Shown here: one piece after another, positions 24,596 to 37,080 of the stretch | Layout: every line of letters starts with the position of its first letter | How positions within the stretch are numbered: position 1 is the first letter of the stretch | NCBI GenBank assembly: GCA_003254885.1 | Contig: QANT01008702.1 | Coordinates: 1-64,000, forward strand | DNA: 64,000 nt | Direction: 5' to 3' | Source of the DNA: Purshia tridentata | Lineage: Eukaryota > Streptophyta > Magnoliopsida > Rosales > Rosaceae | Position numbers and translations under genes: made by a program | The notes under the pieces: generated by a model | What the model was told of the DNA's origin: nothing | The model's input: the letters and a program-made list of their open reading frames with translations, nothing else | Database searches by the model: none

Positions 24596-27500
24596 ATGGA
24601 GAGTAATTGGTCACGGCATAGTAGAAATTCTCAGAGCTCAGTGAAGCAGAGGAGGAGTGGTTATGAACCGTCTGATGCTGAAACTGAGTTCCCAGAAAGC
24701 AGTCCTTGGCATGGCGGCAACATAAAGATTGCAGAGTCGGATTTAGCAAGAAACATAAGCCCTTTGAAGCAGAGCCGGAGGCACTCTTCAAGATTTGCAT
24801 ATGATGGCCCTTCTCCTATAAACAACTCTGCAACAAGCCCCCTGGTTCGAAGGCGAACCAGCAGTAAGTCACCCTACAAGCCAAGGAGAGATGATGGTGA
24901 TGTTCGAACTTCGCCGCTGGCAGGTTCTGATTTTCATAGAAATATCAGTCCCTTTTCAAAGTCTGAGCGCTGGAGACATGTTTCTCCTTATAAGGCTGAG
25001 AAAGAAGAGCATGATTTGTATGATGTTGATGGGGTTGTAAGCTCAAAGAGAAACCAAAATCACAGAAGGCTGAGCAAAGATGAGAAGAAACAACCAAGTC
25101 ACAGCAGGAGATCAACAACTGCCCCAAGAGTTAGAGCAAGATCAGAAATGGACCAACTAAGCAATTATGATCGAACACCAACTAAAGGGGAGAGAACCCC
25201 ATCACCATTGTCAAAGGGTATGGTTCAGAAACAAAGACACATGAAGTCACCCTCAGTTGGTGAAATCAATGAAATGATTGTCAATGCAAAGATTGCTAAA
25301 TCTCCTCCAACGTCTAAAGCTTCAATATTTGAGAGTTTAGACTCTATTTCCCCAGGTGATATATTCTTTTCTCGAGAGTGCACAGTCATGGCATTGCCTA
25401 AAAAGGTAGAACCAAAGAATGGTGGTTTTGAGAACCACCCTTTTATTCCCAAACCCAAATTGGTTTCCCAAAGAGACCAATTTGGGAAACCAATTGCATC
25501 TCAGCAGAGAAATAGAACAAATGGTAATTTTGATCATAATGTTAATGCCCGCGGAGGAGGGACGACTCCATCCAGCTATGTTTTGTCACAGACAACCACC
25601 ACCTCCAGCTCTGCTGTGAGCAGGCACAGCAGTGGTAATCTCAGCACTGGAAGCAGCAAAATGAGTGATGCAAGTGAGAGGACAAGCGCCAGTTCCAAGA
25701 AGTTCACAGCCAACCGAAGGAAGAGTGAAACTCAGGCATGGTTTTCTTGTATGAGAAAGGGGTCTTGCAGGAAAACAAAATCACCTGAGCGTCCTCCTAC
25801 ATTTAATGAAACTGCATACATTGAGAAGGCATTTGTGGTTGAAAGTGTAAGACAGTTTTGGGCTGATAAGCATCGGCCGGGTTCATTGAATGGATTCACT
25901 TGCCACAAACAAGAAGCTCAACTTCTCAAGCAACTTGTGAGTCATTTTGGGATGCAATTTTCTAAAATTCTCTGTTCTTATATATTGGCTGATTTCCCTT
26001 ATTAATGCATTGTGGTTCATTTGCTTTGTGTATTCTGCTTTCAGGCCTTGTTCATATAAGTTTTTCTTCATAATTTATATCTCATACTTTGTTGAATGTT
26101 GAATTTGTAGGTAATTGATAATACCTGTCCCCATATTTTGTTTACTGGACCATCTGGTTCTGGGAAAAAAGCTCTAGGAATGGCTTTTCTAAGAGATACA
26201 TATGGTGATGCATGCTGGGAAGTATGTTTCTTTATAATTTGTGTAACATGCAATAAACTTGAAATTTTTTCCTCTTGGTCATTGGCTTAATTGATCTTTA
26301 TGTTTCTCCTTTTCTGCAGATATCTCATGATTTAAGACATTTCCAGATTCAGGTACTCTGTACTGAAATAGCTATTGAGCTCATGAATAAATTATCAACC
26401 CCACAATTTAACATATAAGTAAAGCTTAGAACTTGTGAATGCTCATAATTATTCTACATCAATCTTATTTTTAAGCATATTACTATCAAAACGCACATAT
26501 GTCTATGAAGAGAAGGTGATATGAAGTGGCATCTAAAGGTAGAGAAGTACATTAATCATGCTTGAAAGTGGAGGTTGTTCCCAAATTACTTATACAGTAT
26601 GTTGAGTTTTACTAATGAATGAGCATTTTCAGATGTCACTTACATTAACCCAATATGGATAAGCTCACATTGTCGTATACTGACAGGAACAAAGGCCAAA
26701 ACAAGTAGTGGTTCCATTAACATCCAGTGTTAACCATGTAGAGCTAAATGTACACTTGGAAGAAAATGCTAGATATGCAATAATGGGTTTAGTCAAGGAA
26801 ATAAACAATGAGAATGCAATTGGTCCTGAAGTCAGCACTGTGAATTCCAAGCCAAATCATAGAGGTCCAGTTCTCTGAACACATGCATAATCCCCTTTTA
26901 AGCAAGTTTGACCCAATTCACTCAAAGCTAATATGGTTCCATATTTTTTTATTCCAGCGATGGTTCTTTATGATATTGACAAAGCAGCTCAGCACATTCA
27001 GCATTTGAGTAAATGGATAATGGACTGTTACTCTGAAGCTTGTAAACTCGTACTCTTCTGTGAAAATGATGCAGACATCATTGAATCAGTGAAAAATCGG
27101 TGCAAAGTTATTAAGGTTGATGCTCCTGTAACTCATGAAGTAAGTCAGCATACATTGATTTTAGAGTCTCATAGTTGAGGAAAATGCTGTTTTAATTAGG
27201 ATAATCTTAAAGGAACCACATTATTTTACTACATTAGCTGATCATATGATCTGTTCGGTTGATGTGTACTTATTAGTTATTACATTAACATTATGACCGA
27301 CTTTTAAGTAACGCATCAACTGACACATTATATGGTCAATTAATGTGATAAGAAAATGTGTCTCTAGAATTACTCTTTTAATTATGTTTTAAGTTCTGAC
27401 TTTTTTCTTTACCTTTACCCCCACTTTAATTTCCAGATTATGGAAGTTCTTATTCAGATAGCAAAAAAGGAAGGCTTTGACCTATCTATGAGCTTTGCTA

Positions 27501-28634
27501 ATAAGATTGCTATTAAATCAAAGCAGAATCTGAGAAAAGCAATCATGGGTCTTGAAGCATGCAAAGCGCACAAGTGAGCACTTATTAAAATATCAGTCTC
27601 AGAAATTTGATTTTATTGTATGTTCACCTTACGTGGAGCTATACTCATGCATGCAGCTATCCTTTTGAAGATGACCAACCAATTCCAATTGGATGGGAAG
27701 AGGTACTGCTTGAACTTGCAGCAGAAATCCAGGCCGATCCATCACCTAAGAGGTAATTATAATTTTACTTTATTTATTAATTTCTCATGCATCCCAAAAT
27801 AAGGTGAAATTGACGGCCAAAATGCTAGTGTACGTCAAACCAACTACACAAACAGATGACTAACAATCGTTGATTGGTGTGAATTCACACGAGTGTTGAT
27901 TAATATAAACTTCATAGGGAAATTCACACCAATCAACAAATCATTATCGGATGTGGACGATCGAGACTAGTAAAGCTTTTAACACCGTTATCCAAGGAGT
28001 CCCTGAATTCAGAAGATTTTCTAATTGACCGTGGTAGAATTGAATAACGTGCAATTATAGCCTTCTTGAACTGCTAGTAATTAAAAGAAAACTGATGCTC
28101 CATATCAATGGTTTCTCAGATTAAATTTCACCTGCGGAAAGTTTCAAGAGCTTCTTGTGGATTTTGTGCATCCGAAATTGATACTACTGGTAATGCATCC
28201 ATAACTCAGAATTGTTCATCTACTACTTATTCATCACCAAAGAGTACAAATTTTTTTGATAGAGTAGCATTTTCCAACATGCAGAAACTGGTGGAACAGT
28301 TCCTCAAGGGAATAGATGCTAAATCTAAAAGGGAACTTTATTATTGGCATGCTTATTATGTAAGCTTTCTCCCTCAATCCTTGTTTTGACTTGTTGGGAA
28401 GGTGAAACTAACTTAAGGCTGTACTTATAGGATAAAAGACTCCCAGAAGGAGCAAGTGCTTTGCTAAAACTAGAAGGTATATATACAACCCACCAAAAAC
28501 CCCTATTTAAGCACATCGATCCATGTAGTATAGTTTACTGGTTTATTAATCATGCACTTCTTATATATGCAGAATTTGTAGCCAAGTTCATGAGCATATA
28601 CAGGAAGAGTACCAACAATCGTCAATATGTGTAG
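24596..28634 (+). CDS. RFC3-like clamp-loader protein with long basic N-terminal extension
   Basis: Eleven exons: 24596-25936, 26111-26221, 26320-26352, 26687-26864, 26958-27139, 27437-27573, 27657-27752, 28120-28189, 28285-28359, 28431-28476, 28573-28634; 776 aa. Residues 1 to about 410 are Ser/Arg/Lys/Pro-rich and disordered, with many SP/TP sites. The C-terminal half is an RFC-type AAA+ module: [14 protein letters not shown] (the usual WVDKYRP box), Walker A GPSGSGKK at 460-467, Walker B VLYDIDK near 557-563, [20 protein letters not shown] (sensor 1 and the RC of the SRC motif) and an RFC3-type C-terminal collar ending [15 protein letters not shown]. The true RFC3 is about 350 aa, so this is a paralogue. 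Walker B lacks the usual DE pair, so ATP hydrolysis is doubtful. A role in DNA replication or a microtubule or nuclear scaffold cannot be told from sequence. Confidence 0.88.
27870..27940. repeat. small inverted repeat in RFC3-like intron 7
   Basis: cgttgattggtgtgaattc and gaaattcacaccaatcaac form arms of about 17 bp around a 25-30 bp loop. It is MITE-like in form; family unknown. Confidence 0.5.
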
Positions 28635-30502
28635 TTTACATGGCCTCGTTGAGAGTTCATCGTTTCTTGCACTGGGAAGATTAGAATGGGACAAAGACAT
28701 ATGCCAGATGTTTTTGCCAGTTTTCACCAATATCTCAATAGTATTTAAAAATTTATTTTGTTTTCTCATTATTAGAGAAAAACTGTATGAAATTGTCAAG
28801 TTGTATACATTATACATATATTAATCCTCAAATAATTTGAATAAATTTAATATTGTGGCACAATTTTTTTTTTAAGAAGAAAAAACTAAAGTTTTAAGAA
28901 TTAAGATCGATTACATGATATACTGATTGAATACAATCTGTATGGCACGCATGCAGGGTCGTCCACTAACCAAAAGAACTGATGTTCTCACCTCCTCCAC
29001 TGGACGACTAACCATTCCCCTAATTGAATCGCAGTCATTCTTTGATTCAATAGGAAAACCCTAGACAAACTCTTTCTAAGATCAAGGAAAACTGATGTTC
29101 TCACCTCCTCCACTGGACGACTAACAATTCCCCTAATTGAATCGCAGTCATTCTTTGATTCAATAGGAAAAACTATAATAGGCTTCTTGTCAATATGCTC
29201 CATATTTAAAACATTTCTTCGTTCTCACTTCAAAGGTATGGAATACGAGGTAGGCTAGGCTTAGGAAAAGGATAACCACACAACACTCAAACGACACAAG
29301 ATTACAGTTTATGATAAAACCCTAGACAAACTCTTTCTAAGATCAAGGAACGGGCAAACACAAACCCTCTCTAAGCTTGAGAAAGCGACCCTACAAACTA
29401 AAATGGAAAAGACCGCCGCAGATGAAAATTTAGAGGTTTTTTTCTCTCATTATGGCACATTGTTTGTATTCATCTAAATATCTAAAATGATAGTTTATTC
29501 ATTATAAGCATGTTAAAAATTAATTGTTGAAATATTATATTTTACACATTTGTTGCACTAATCATCATCACAAATTGTATTCGACTCTTTGCGTAATTCT
29601 CAGTTCTTAAATATTAATTTTCTTGTTTGATTAATTGTATACTTAATTATTTTTCTAACTGATGTTTTTTTTTTTTGGCCTCTTTCTAACTGATGTTTAA
29701 TTGTACGTATAACATTGGTATTTATGCTAAGAGAGTTTTAAACTAATAAATTGGGCTTTATAAAGGTCTGGTTCTTAAAACATATTGAATTACCACGATT
29801 GTAGTTCTTTGCAAGTTTAAATGTGGAAAAAAATACAAAAAAAGGGTTTGGTGAAGAATAAGATGCAAATTAATTGGGTAAATAAACTCACTCTTAACAA
29901 AAAGAAAATGCAATATTAATCACTTAAATAGTTAAATATAAAAGAAAAATCAAATCGAATACCCATAACAATAAAGATCAAGTATCTAAATAATGTTGTG
30001 AGGTTTGAATTAAATGGCATTTGATTTAAAAGAATGCTAGCTATAATCCCTTCCAACCTTCTTCGTATTATTCTCATTATGCAGTGTAGTTTAATAATCT
30101 GAACCCTTTTTTTTTTAATCACCCTTTAAAACTTATCTCTTAAAGAAAAACTGATATTACATTGCAAAATGATTAAGATAAGAGAGAAGGTAAGAAGAGA
30201 ATATATATTGGGAAATATAACTAGCATTCCTCTGTGCATTTTTTTCTTTCATAAATGACACATATGCTAGAAGAATTGAATGGTATTCTTTTATCAAAAA
30301 CTTAGCATCAGAGCATCCCAACAAGTCCTGTCATCCACTTCTCTAAACGAGAAAATCTAACCCATGTTACAAATACACCATTACGTTCAAAAGCATTAAG
30401 AGCCCTAACTTTTAACATTTTTCTTAAGCACAAGGTCTACAAATCAGCAGCATCTTTCTTGGTTTTGTTAATAGATTTGTAGAGAAACCGCTCCCCTCCT
30501 GA
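28635..30502. other. convergent intergenic with recent direct repeats
   Basis: Spacer between the RFC3-like stop and the RER1 stop. It has a 113-bp tandem direct repeat at about 28978-29190 and a further copy of part of the unit at 29316-29350. The rest is AT-rich with no supported gene. Confidence 0.6.
28978..29350. repeat. 113-bp direct repeat plus displaced part copy
   Basis: actgatgttctcacctcctc starts at 28978 and again at 29091; about 85 bp of the two copies are identical except for one base. The linker ccctagacaaactctttcta occurs at about 29059 and again at about 29323. The near-identity implies a recent duplication. Confidence 0.85.
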
Positions 30503-32343
30503 TTACTTCTTCCCAGTGTACCGCTGTCAAAAACATATAGAAGCAGTAAATAGCTTAAATCCATAATAAGCGATGAAGGACCAACATATGAGAATATCAA
30601 ATATGGACCTACATATGAAGGACCTAAATATAAACCACAAAGATGGAAAGAAAGCACTAAAGTATGTTTACTCACCTGCTTTCCAATATCAAAAGGGACA
30701 TATTTGTATTTGATCATGTGTAGGATCTGCCGTTTCATTGTGAGGACAAACAGAACGATCCAGTAGCATAGCAATATTGGCCAGAAAACAGGTACATCCA
30801 ACACAGAGAAAAAAGTCAAGACAAATGCCACAATGAATGCCTTTGTAATGGAATACCTGAAATCATTAAACAACTTCATTTTTTAGCAAAAGAAAAGGTC
30901 AAAATCAATACAACATCAGTACATTAAACACTCCAAAATTCAAACATTTGTGTATATAAAATCAATAAAGAACAATTGAAAATTCACATCCCTAACTGCT
31001 TGTCATTTTATGAGGTGAATCTGCTAAAACAACCCTCAATCCTCCAACATATTAGGACAAGGAAAGAAAGTCTCAACTCTCCTATATAAAACAACCCCAA
31101 TGCCACTTCAAAAGGGAAGAAGGAAGAACTCTCTAAAGTCACCTCTCCAACCTTGGACAGGATCATCATTCTTCTCTTAAGCTAAATAAATTCCTTGTAA
31201 TAAGAAACTCCGTGAATGTGGTCCAAATTAAGGTGACTAATATCTTTGTTCTAGAGCTTCAATTTGGTCCTGAAGCTAAGGTACAGGACCAATGCAGGCT
31301 ACTGCCCAGGAAGGTGAATCAGGCTGCAGCAAGATATCTGAAATTTATTTCTTAATTATATTAACTAATACTCCATGGCATAAACACCTTGTCAACTCGA
31401 GGCATTTAAGAACTCCCACAAACTGATGGCTATAAACCATGTTGGCTAGGAGATCATTTCAATCAGCAGAGCCATCCTTCTGTAGATCAGAGCTAATCCC
31501 ACAGTCAACTGAGGATACAGTTAAAATCCGATACTCATTATTCAAAGTTAAAACGGATTTCTACCACTAAATTAAAACCCATCAAAATCCTTCAGTGAAG
31601 AGAGAAATATATGGTTTACCTACATTCTAAATAAGTTCAACTAAAGACCCACAGGGAAATTAGCATACAAGCTCCCCGTCCCCTCTGCTCAACAGACAAC
31701 AATTCCATTCCAGTCAAGGACAAAGGGTACTATTAGAAGACTCTCCGAACATTTATGACTACTGAGAGATGTATTTCTATTTTCTACAACCATTCACTGA
31801 TTCACATACACACAAACAAATGGAAAGGGGGTTCCATCACAATGAGGGGCAGACCAAGCATGCTGCACACGGCACACCAAGCCCATGGGAAACATAAGAA
31901 AAAAGGAAAAGAATAATGTATCTACAGAAATGGATAATACTAATTATTTAGATACCATTATTGCACATATGAACTAAAAGAATGAAAGAAATTTACCAGA
32001 ACTTAAATTCGGGAAGGCGGCGAACAAAAGGCCTAAACTCATCAGCACCTTTTGTTGGCAGCGAAGCCCCATCCAAGGCTTCAAGCTCCGGGTCAACCTT
32101 TGGTGAGAAAAAACCTATCAAGAGATTTAAGACGTAGATCCCCACACCATAGGAGATAACATAGAACCCCTGGACATAGTACACACGCAATATGTAAATC
32201 ATTGCCACAGCAAGGGTCCCTAGCCACCTATGAAGTGTGTGAGGAGTAGACCGATCCAAATAGTACTGGAATGCTCTTGAAAAATCGCTTTTCCATTGGG
32301 CAAGTGGTGCCACTGCTGCTCCCTCACTTCCAAGTCCCTCCAT
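30503..32343 (-). CDS. RER1: RER1 Golgi-to-ER retrieval receptor
   Basis: Three coding exons: 32343-31997, 30856-30676, 30523-30503; 182 aa. RER1 cycles between Golgi and ER and returns escaped ER membrane proteins in COPI vesicles. The protein shows the family blocks [60 protein letters not shown] and [11 protein letters not shown]-type sequence ([20 protein letters not shown]), giving four membrane segments. The start MEGLGSEG at 32343 is preferred over an upstream in-frame Met because it matches known N termini. The last exon codes only RYTGKK then stop, so the tail is shorter than the 191-212 aa I recall for Arabidopsis RER1 proteins. A 5' UTR intron is likely, with donor at about 32857 (caccag then gtaatttg). 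Confidence 0.94.
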
Positions 32344-33663
32344 CAAAACCGGAACGTAATTTGTGGCAAATCTCCATAATACCAAAAACATAACGTCAAG
32401 AACAAAAAAATTGCAAGGATACAAAAATTAAAGCATGTCATGGACCAATTGACACTCATTTTTGCCTAATCAGGAAAAAGCGTGTGAATCTATATTCCAG
32501 TTTTCTCTCTTCTACCTCATTTTCTCAGAAACCAAACGGAGAGCTACAGATTGCTATTGTAAAAAATTAATGAAAGAGTGAATGAATGGTTACAGTAAGA
32601 TAAATATAAGATTCCAACGTAACACAAAGTCCCGACTGGTTCGAGGCTTATTAAAATTCAATTGATTATCAATGGGTTTCGTTTATAAGCATATTCTACA
32701 GTTCCCACAAGTTTTTTCCAAGTAACCAAACAGCATATTAGCAATATTTACAGAAAAACGAAAAATAAGATAAGAATTACGATCGTTTGGCCAAAAAGAT
32801 TAATTGGGGTCTAGGCTAAAATAAGAATAAATGAATCCTATCAGCGAAAGAGCAAATTACCTGGTGATGATTGAGAACCGTTCGCAACTCAGTATTGGTA
32901 TTAGGTTTTCCAAAGTAGACAAATCGAGGATGATGATGAATTTACGACGGTTGATACTCGGCGATTGGCTTGTGGTCTCTTTTTCGATTTCCTCCCATAA
33001 AGCTCTGGGTCCGGATTGTGAGATTCACCCGCGTCCTAGATTCGTCAGTAGGGTCGGGTCGGGTCGGTCAAGCAATTAGAAATGGTAAAAGTCATTTTCT
33101 ATAAATGAGTCCATTTGGCATTATCTTCCAATCAAAATTTGACAAGTGGTCTATTTCGAAAAGTTAATGAAGAAACTTTGCCATTAACTTTCACTTTTAC
33201 CCTTCCCTCATCAAATTTTTAATGAAAGATAATGTTTCACCACCTTTGAAGGTGGTGAGCAAAAATAAATTCTTCTATAAATAATTATTGTGACATGTAC
33301 ATGTAGCACCAAAAATATACGGCCTCTCATATAAGACTTTATGATAACATTTGTTAGATTTTCTTTGAATTTTAGTATCATTTGTATAAGGATATTTTAG
33401 TAATTAAATTAATTGTGTTTTCGATTCCTAAAATTAGTAAACGTTTTACAAGAATCAGCTTTACTTTTCATTTTAATTTTAATTCATGAACGTTAGTAAA
33501 CAATTTCAATTCATGCTCATTTTAGTTTTAATTTAATAAGCATGCCCTAAAGTATTCTACCAAAAGAGTGGCCTTGTGAGGAATCTCAATTTTAGTAATA
33601 TTTGGATTATGGAAATCAAAGTATAAAAATGAATTAGGTGTTGGCCTTAATGCTCTCAATTTG

Positions 33664-33730
<67 letters not shown>

Positions 33731-34835
33731 NNTTTTTTTTTTTTTTTACTTTTTATCTTGTGAGGAGGATTCGAACTTCATATAGTGATCTCAATTTGCA
33801 TGCACTCTCATGATTCTCTTCCACAAGAAAATATTTACAAATAAATCACTATTTAATTATATGTATTTCTTAATAACTAATTTATTCTTCTAAGTTAACA
33901 AGTATCAAATTGGGTTTTTTTTTTTTTCCCCCTTTTAAGTCCAGTTTCAAAGAAGGTTGATAACTTAGTCCACTTGCTAAAAGGACAGAATAAAGAAGAA
34001 GCACCTCTACCTCTGCACCACAAACCTCTTGTTGAAGCTTTCTATATGTAGAGCCTCTAGGTTACCACCCCCACCCCTCCCCCCTGTACCTCTTGAACTC
34101 CAGATTTTGGTTTCTATGGCAGTTCTGAGTACTAAGGAGGGGATATGCATGGGACCCAATGACCCATATATCATTTTTTTACCCATCAGTTTTTAAGTTA
34201 TTATTTTGGAGTTTTTTTTTCATTGAAAGAATAAAATAATCACTACACAATGTTTACAGGAGTTAGACTTTTAGTTGTAGGGTGGTGTTGGATGCATGCT
34301 TACACTTTTTTTTGTTTGGCCATGTGGATGCACACTTTAAATTAAAGTTGTTATGGCATGACTCACTAGTGCATCAAATTCGGTGTATGCACCTTTCTTT
34401 TGGGGCATCAATGTGCTCATGTCTTGTGGAATGGTAGACATATGCATCCATTGCTCAACAACACATGTTTTTAAGCAGTTGATGCATGAACAAAAGTTTC
34501 TGTCTCACCAAAGATTCATGTACTCCTCATGGAGTTATGGTCATCCAAAATATGTAGTGAAAAACAACATAAGTTTTTGTTTTATATGGGGTTTTCAGCC
34601 ACATGATTTTCAACCATTATCAATAGAATTACAAATGACGGATTTGATGTCACCAAACTTAGAATATGACAGCCACTCGCAAGGGATAGAAGAGGTATAT
34701 GCTAAAGACAATTAAGAGGGGATCTAAAGAATGAAATAAGACTGAGTGTTTGGCTTTAGTTTGAAATCAAATCATTTGCATCAATCATAGCGGACTATTA
34801 CCCACTCCATTATCATTACCTAAAGACTCATAGTA
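32344..34835. other. intergenic upstream of RER1
   Basis: RER1 5' leader (to about 33.0 kb) then AT-rich DNA. A very long poly-T tract with two N lies near 33.7 kb. An open frame of 110 codons at 34383-34715 has no recognisable family and is not called as a gene. Confidence 0.5.
33666..33747. repeat. poly-T tract with two undetermined bases
   Basis: About 80 T in a row with NN at 33731-33732. The N pair marks uncertain consensus or an assembly join, so tract length is unreliable. Just downstream, ggattcgaact reads on the minus strand as a tRNA-type B box (agttcgaatcc) before the poly-A, which would fit a SINE 3' end, but no A box is convincing. Confidence 0.8.
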
Positions 34836-35590
34836 TTATGCACAGCTAGAATTCATTTCCATCAAAATTTGTCTATAACCCCTGAGCCAAACATCAAAGC
34901 CATAATACAAGCCCCATAACTTAGCAGCCAAGACCTTTCTTATGCCAACATGAGCAGAAATACCACCAAGCCATGTCCCATCATAGTCCCGAATCAGCCC
35001 ACCAGCACTTATATCCCCATCAGTCGTAACTCGATAACTCCCATCAAGATTAAGTTTAACCCAGTTCATGGGAGGAGGAGCCCAAACAATCATAACCTGA
35101 ATTTTATCCTTAGAAGCACCATTGGAAGAAATTAATAGCAGAAAACCATTCCTTAGCTATGCTCTCAATGATCAAATGAGGCTGAAAAGGAAATGAGAAC
35201 TCTAAATCAAAAATCTCTTTGTTTCTCCAAGTCTAAAGCAACCAACAACTATAATAGAAGATGACATTCCATGCCACACCAGAACTAGACACTCTATTGA
35301 AGGTAAGATTAAGCTTGACCCAGCCATCAAAGTCTAGAGTAATGGAGTCTAAAATGTTAGAAGGCAAAAAAAGAGCCTTCCACACCATCTTAGCTCTACG
35401 ACAATCTCTAAACAGGTGACTACAGGACTCAAGCTGAAAACTACAATAATGACAAGCATGATTAACACAGAGCCCCTTCTCCATCTTGTCTCATTGACCA
35501 AAACTCTGTTTAAGCATAAAAGCCACACAAAAAAAATCCTAGTATGAGGAGGAACCTTTGAGTTTCCAAAGAAAAGCCCAAGGCTTTAAT
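34836..35590 (-). mobile_element. LINE (non-LTR) remnant: zf-RVT and RNase H
   Basis: On the minus strand, about 35.59-35.24 kb codes a zf-RVT region (PWAFLWKLKG, then CVNHACHYCSFQLESCSHLFRDCRRAKMVW split here as C-x2-C and H-x-C spacing), and 35093-34836 codes the start of an RNase H domain (PPMNWVKLNLDGSY, GGLIRDYDGTWLGG). This order at the 3' end of ORF2 is typical of plant L1-type LINEs and their domesticated or dead pieces. Only the end of ORF2 is here; stops and frame changes interrupt it, so it is dead. Confidence 0.8.
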
Positions 35591-36060
35591 CAGTATGGCT
35601 CCAAAATTATATGGCTTTAATCATATTATTATAAAATTAAAGCACCTGTAAGGCTGTATAGAAGTTTCATTTTTTTAAATAATAATATACATTAACAATT
35701 AGGATGATTTATAGGTTGGTCTAATTTTTTTTCCTATTTTAGACTAATACCTTAATACTTTTTTATTTTTTATTAAGGTCCAAGAATATTATACCGATGT
35801 TTTGAATTTAAAAAATATGTAATATTATCCTAAAATTAATGATATGTAAATCTTAATATTATTCTAGTATTATTGTAATATTATTATAATTGTATATTAC
35901 CTTAATATTATAATATTATATTATATATCATAATTAATATTATCATATTATCCTATAATTAATTATGGAATTTAACTGTGTTAAACGAATGATTGACTCT
36001 GATTTGTAAATACATTTCAATTGTACCAATCAATTGATCGGCTTCGGTTTGTCGGCTTTT

Positions 36061-36123
36061 ATGTTATGGTTTAGCTCCAGGATTTTGGGCTCTGCCCAAA
36101 ATCCTAAAGCTAAACCGTAACAT
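36061..36123. repeat. near-perfect hairpin, 30-bp arms
   Basis: Arms 36061-36090 and 36094-36123 are complementary at 27 of 30 positions around a 3-base loop (tct); the arms begin atgttatggtttagc and end gctaaaccgtaacat. It immediately precedes the 74-bp tandem repeat. Confidence 0.85.
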
Positions 36124-36270
36124 AACGCCTCTATCGAACTCATTCTATATCCTAGGAGGGAATGTGGTGAAAAGATGAGATTTACCCTCAAAACTCAAAC
36201 GCCTCTATCAAACCTATTCTATACCCTAGGAGGGGATGTAGTGAAAAGATGAGATTTACCCTCAAAACTC
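36124..36270. repeat. 74-bp tandem repeat, two copies
   Basis: aacgcctctatc starts at 36124 and 36198. The copies share gtgaaaagatgagatttacc and differ by a few substitutions. Confidence 0.88.
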
Positions 36271-36796
36271 AGGAAATGAAGTAGCTCAAATATATATATA
36301 TACACACACACCAACTCAGATATTGGTACAATTGAAATGTACCTATATATATTTCATTTACTTGTTTGATTATTTTTTATGACTTAATATATTTTTTTAT
36401 TATATAATATAAACGGATAATGAGTTAATATATTTTTTTATTATATAATATAAACGTATATTACCATTTATTATTTCAAATTAAAAAATAGGAAACTAGA
36501 TAATCTTGAATGTTTTAATTAAAAATATCTGAACAGATATTATCTTTCGTAATTTTTAAAATTAATTCATATTAATTATCTTAATTTTAAGAGATAATAT
36601 GAGTCAAAATTTAAAAAAGTCTATTGTTTGGACCTCAGTCTAAAAAATTAGATTTAAATCTTAATTTAAATTTCTATAAGGTTTTAGTCCGAATGACCCT
36701 TCAAAATTGGACCTATTCCTAATTATTCCTTTTCGAATTTAAAAAAGTTTTTAGAATTTTCATAAGTTTTTTGTCATGAGAAGGAATCAATGGTCG

Positions 36797-37080
36797 GATT
36801 CTATTTAGACCAAATCAACTTCTCTCCAGAGCTAACAGCGGTGATTGACTTTTGTTCAAACTTAATAGCGGCAGTTGACTTCTATGCAGACCTAATCACG
36901 GCAATCAACTTTTATCTAATGACGATTCACTTCTATTTAGACCTAACAGAGGCGGTCGACTTCAATTCGGACCTAAGAACAGCGGTCGACTTCTACCAAG
37001 ATCTAGTAGCAACGATCAACCTATCCAAATCAACATTGACATTCAACATGTCCAAATTAGCTGCAACGATCGATTCATGT
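36797..37080 (+). repeat. degenerate 30-bp minisatellite with open frame
   Basis: Units such as gcggtcgacttctaccaaga and related forms recur about every 30 bp, nine or so copies with two irregular ones. The + frame is open for 122 codons and reads as repeats of A-V-D-F-Y-x-D-L-x-T. Codon bias is not evident and no signal or family is known, so I call it a repeat rather than a gene. Confidence 0.65.

Noticed and set aside
25449-25490. Inverted repeat ttggtttcccaaa / tttgggaaaccaa inside the RFC3-like exon 1
   Set aside because: It lies in continuous coding sequence and is short; treated as chance.
34383-34715. 110-codon + strand open frame
   Set aside because: No signal, domain or repeat recognised, and the surroundings are transposon-rich; not enough to call a gene.
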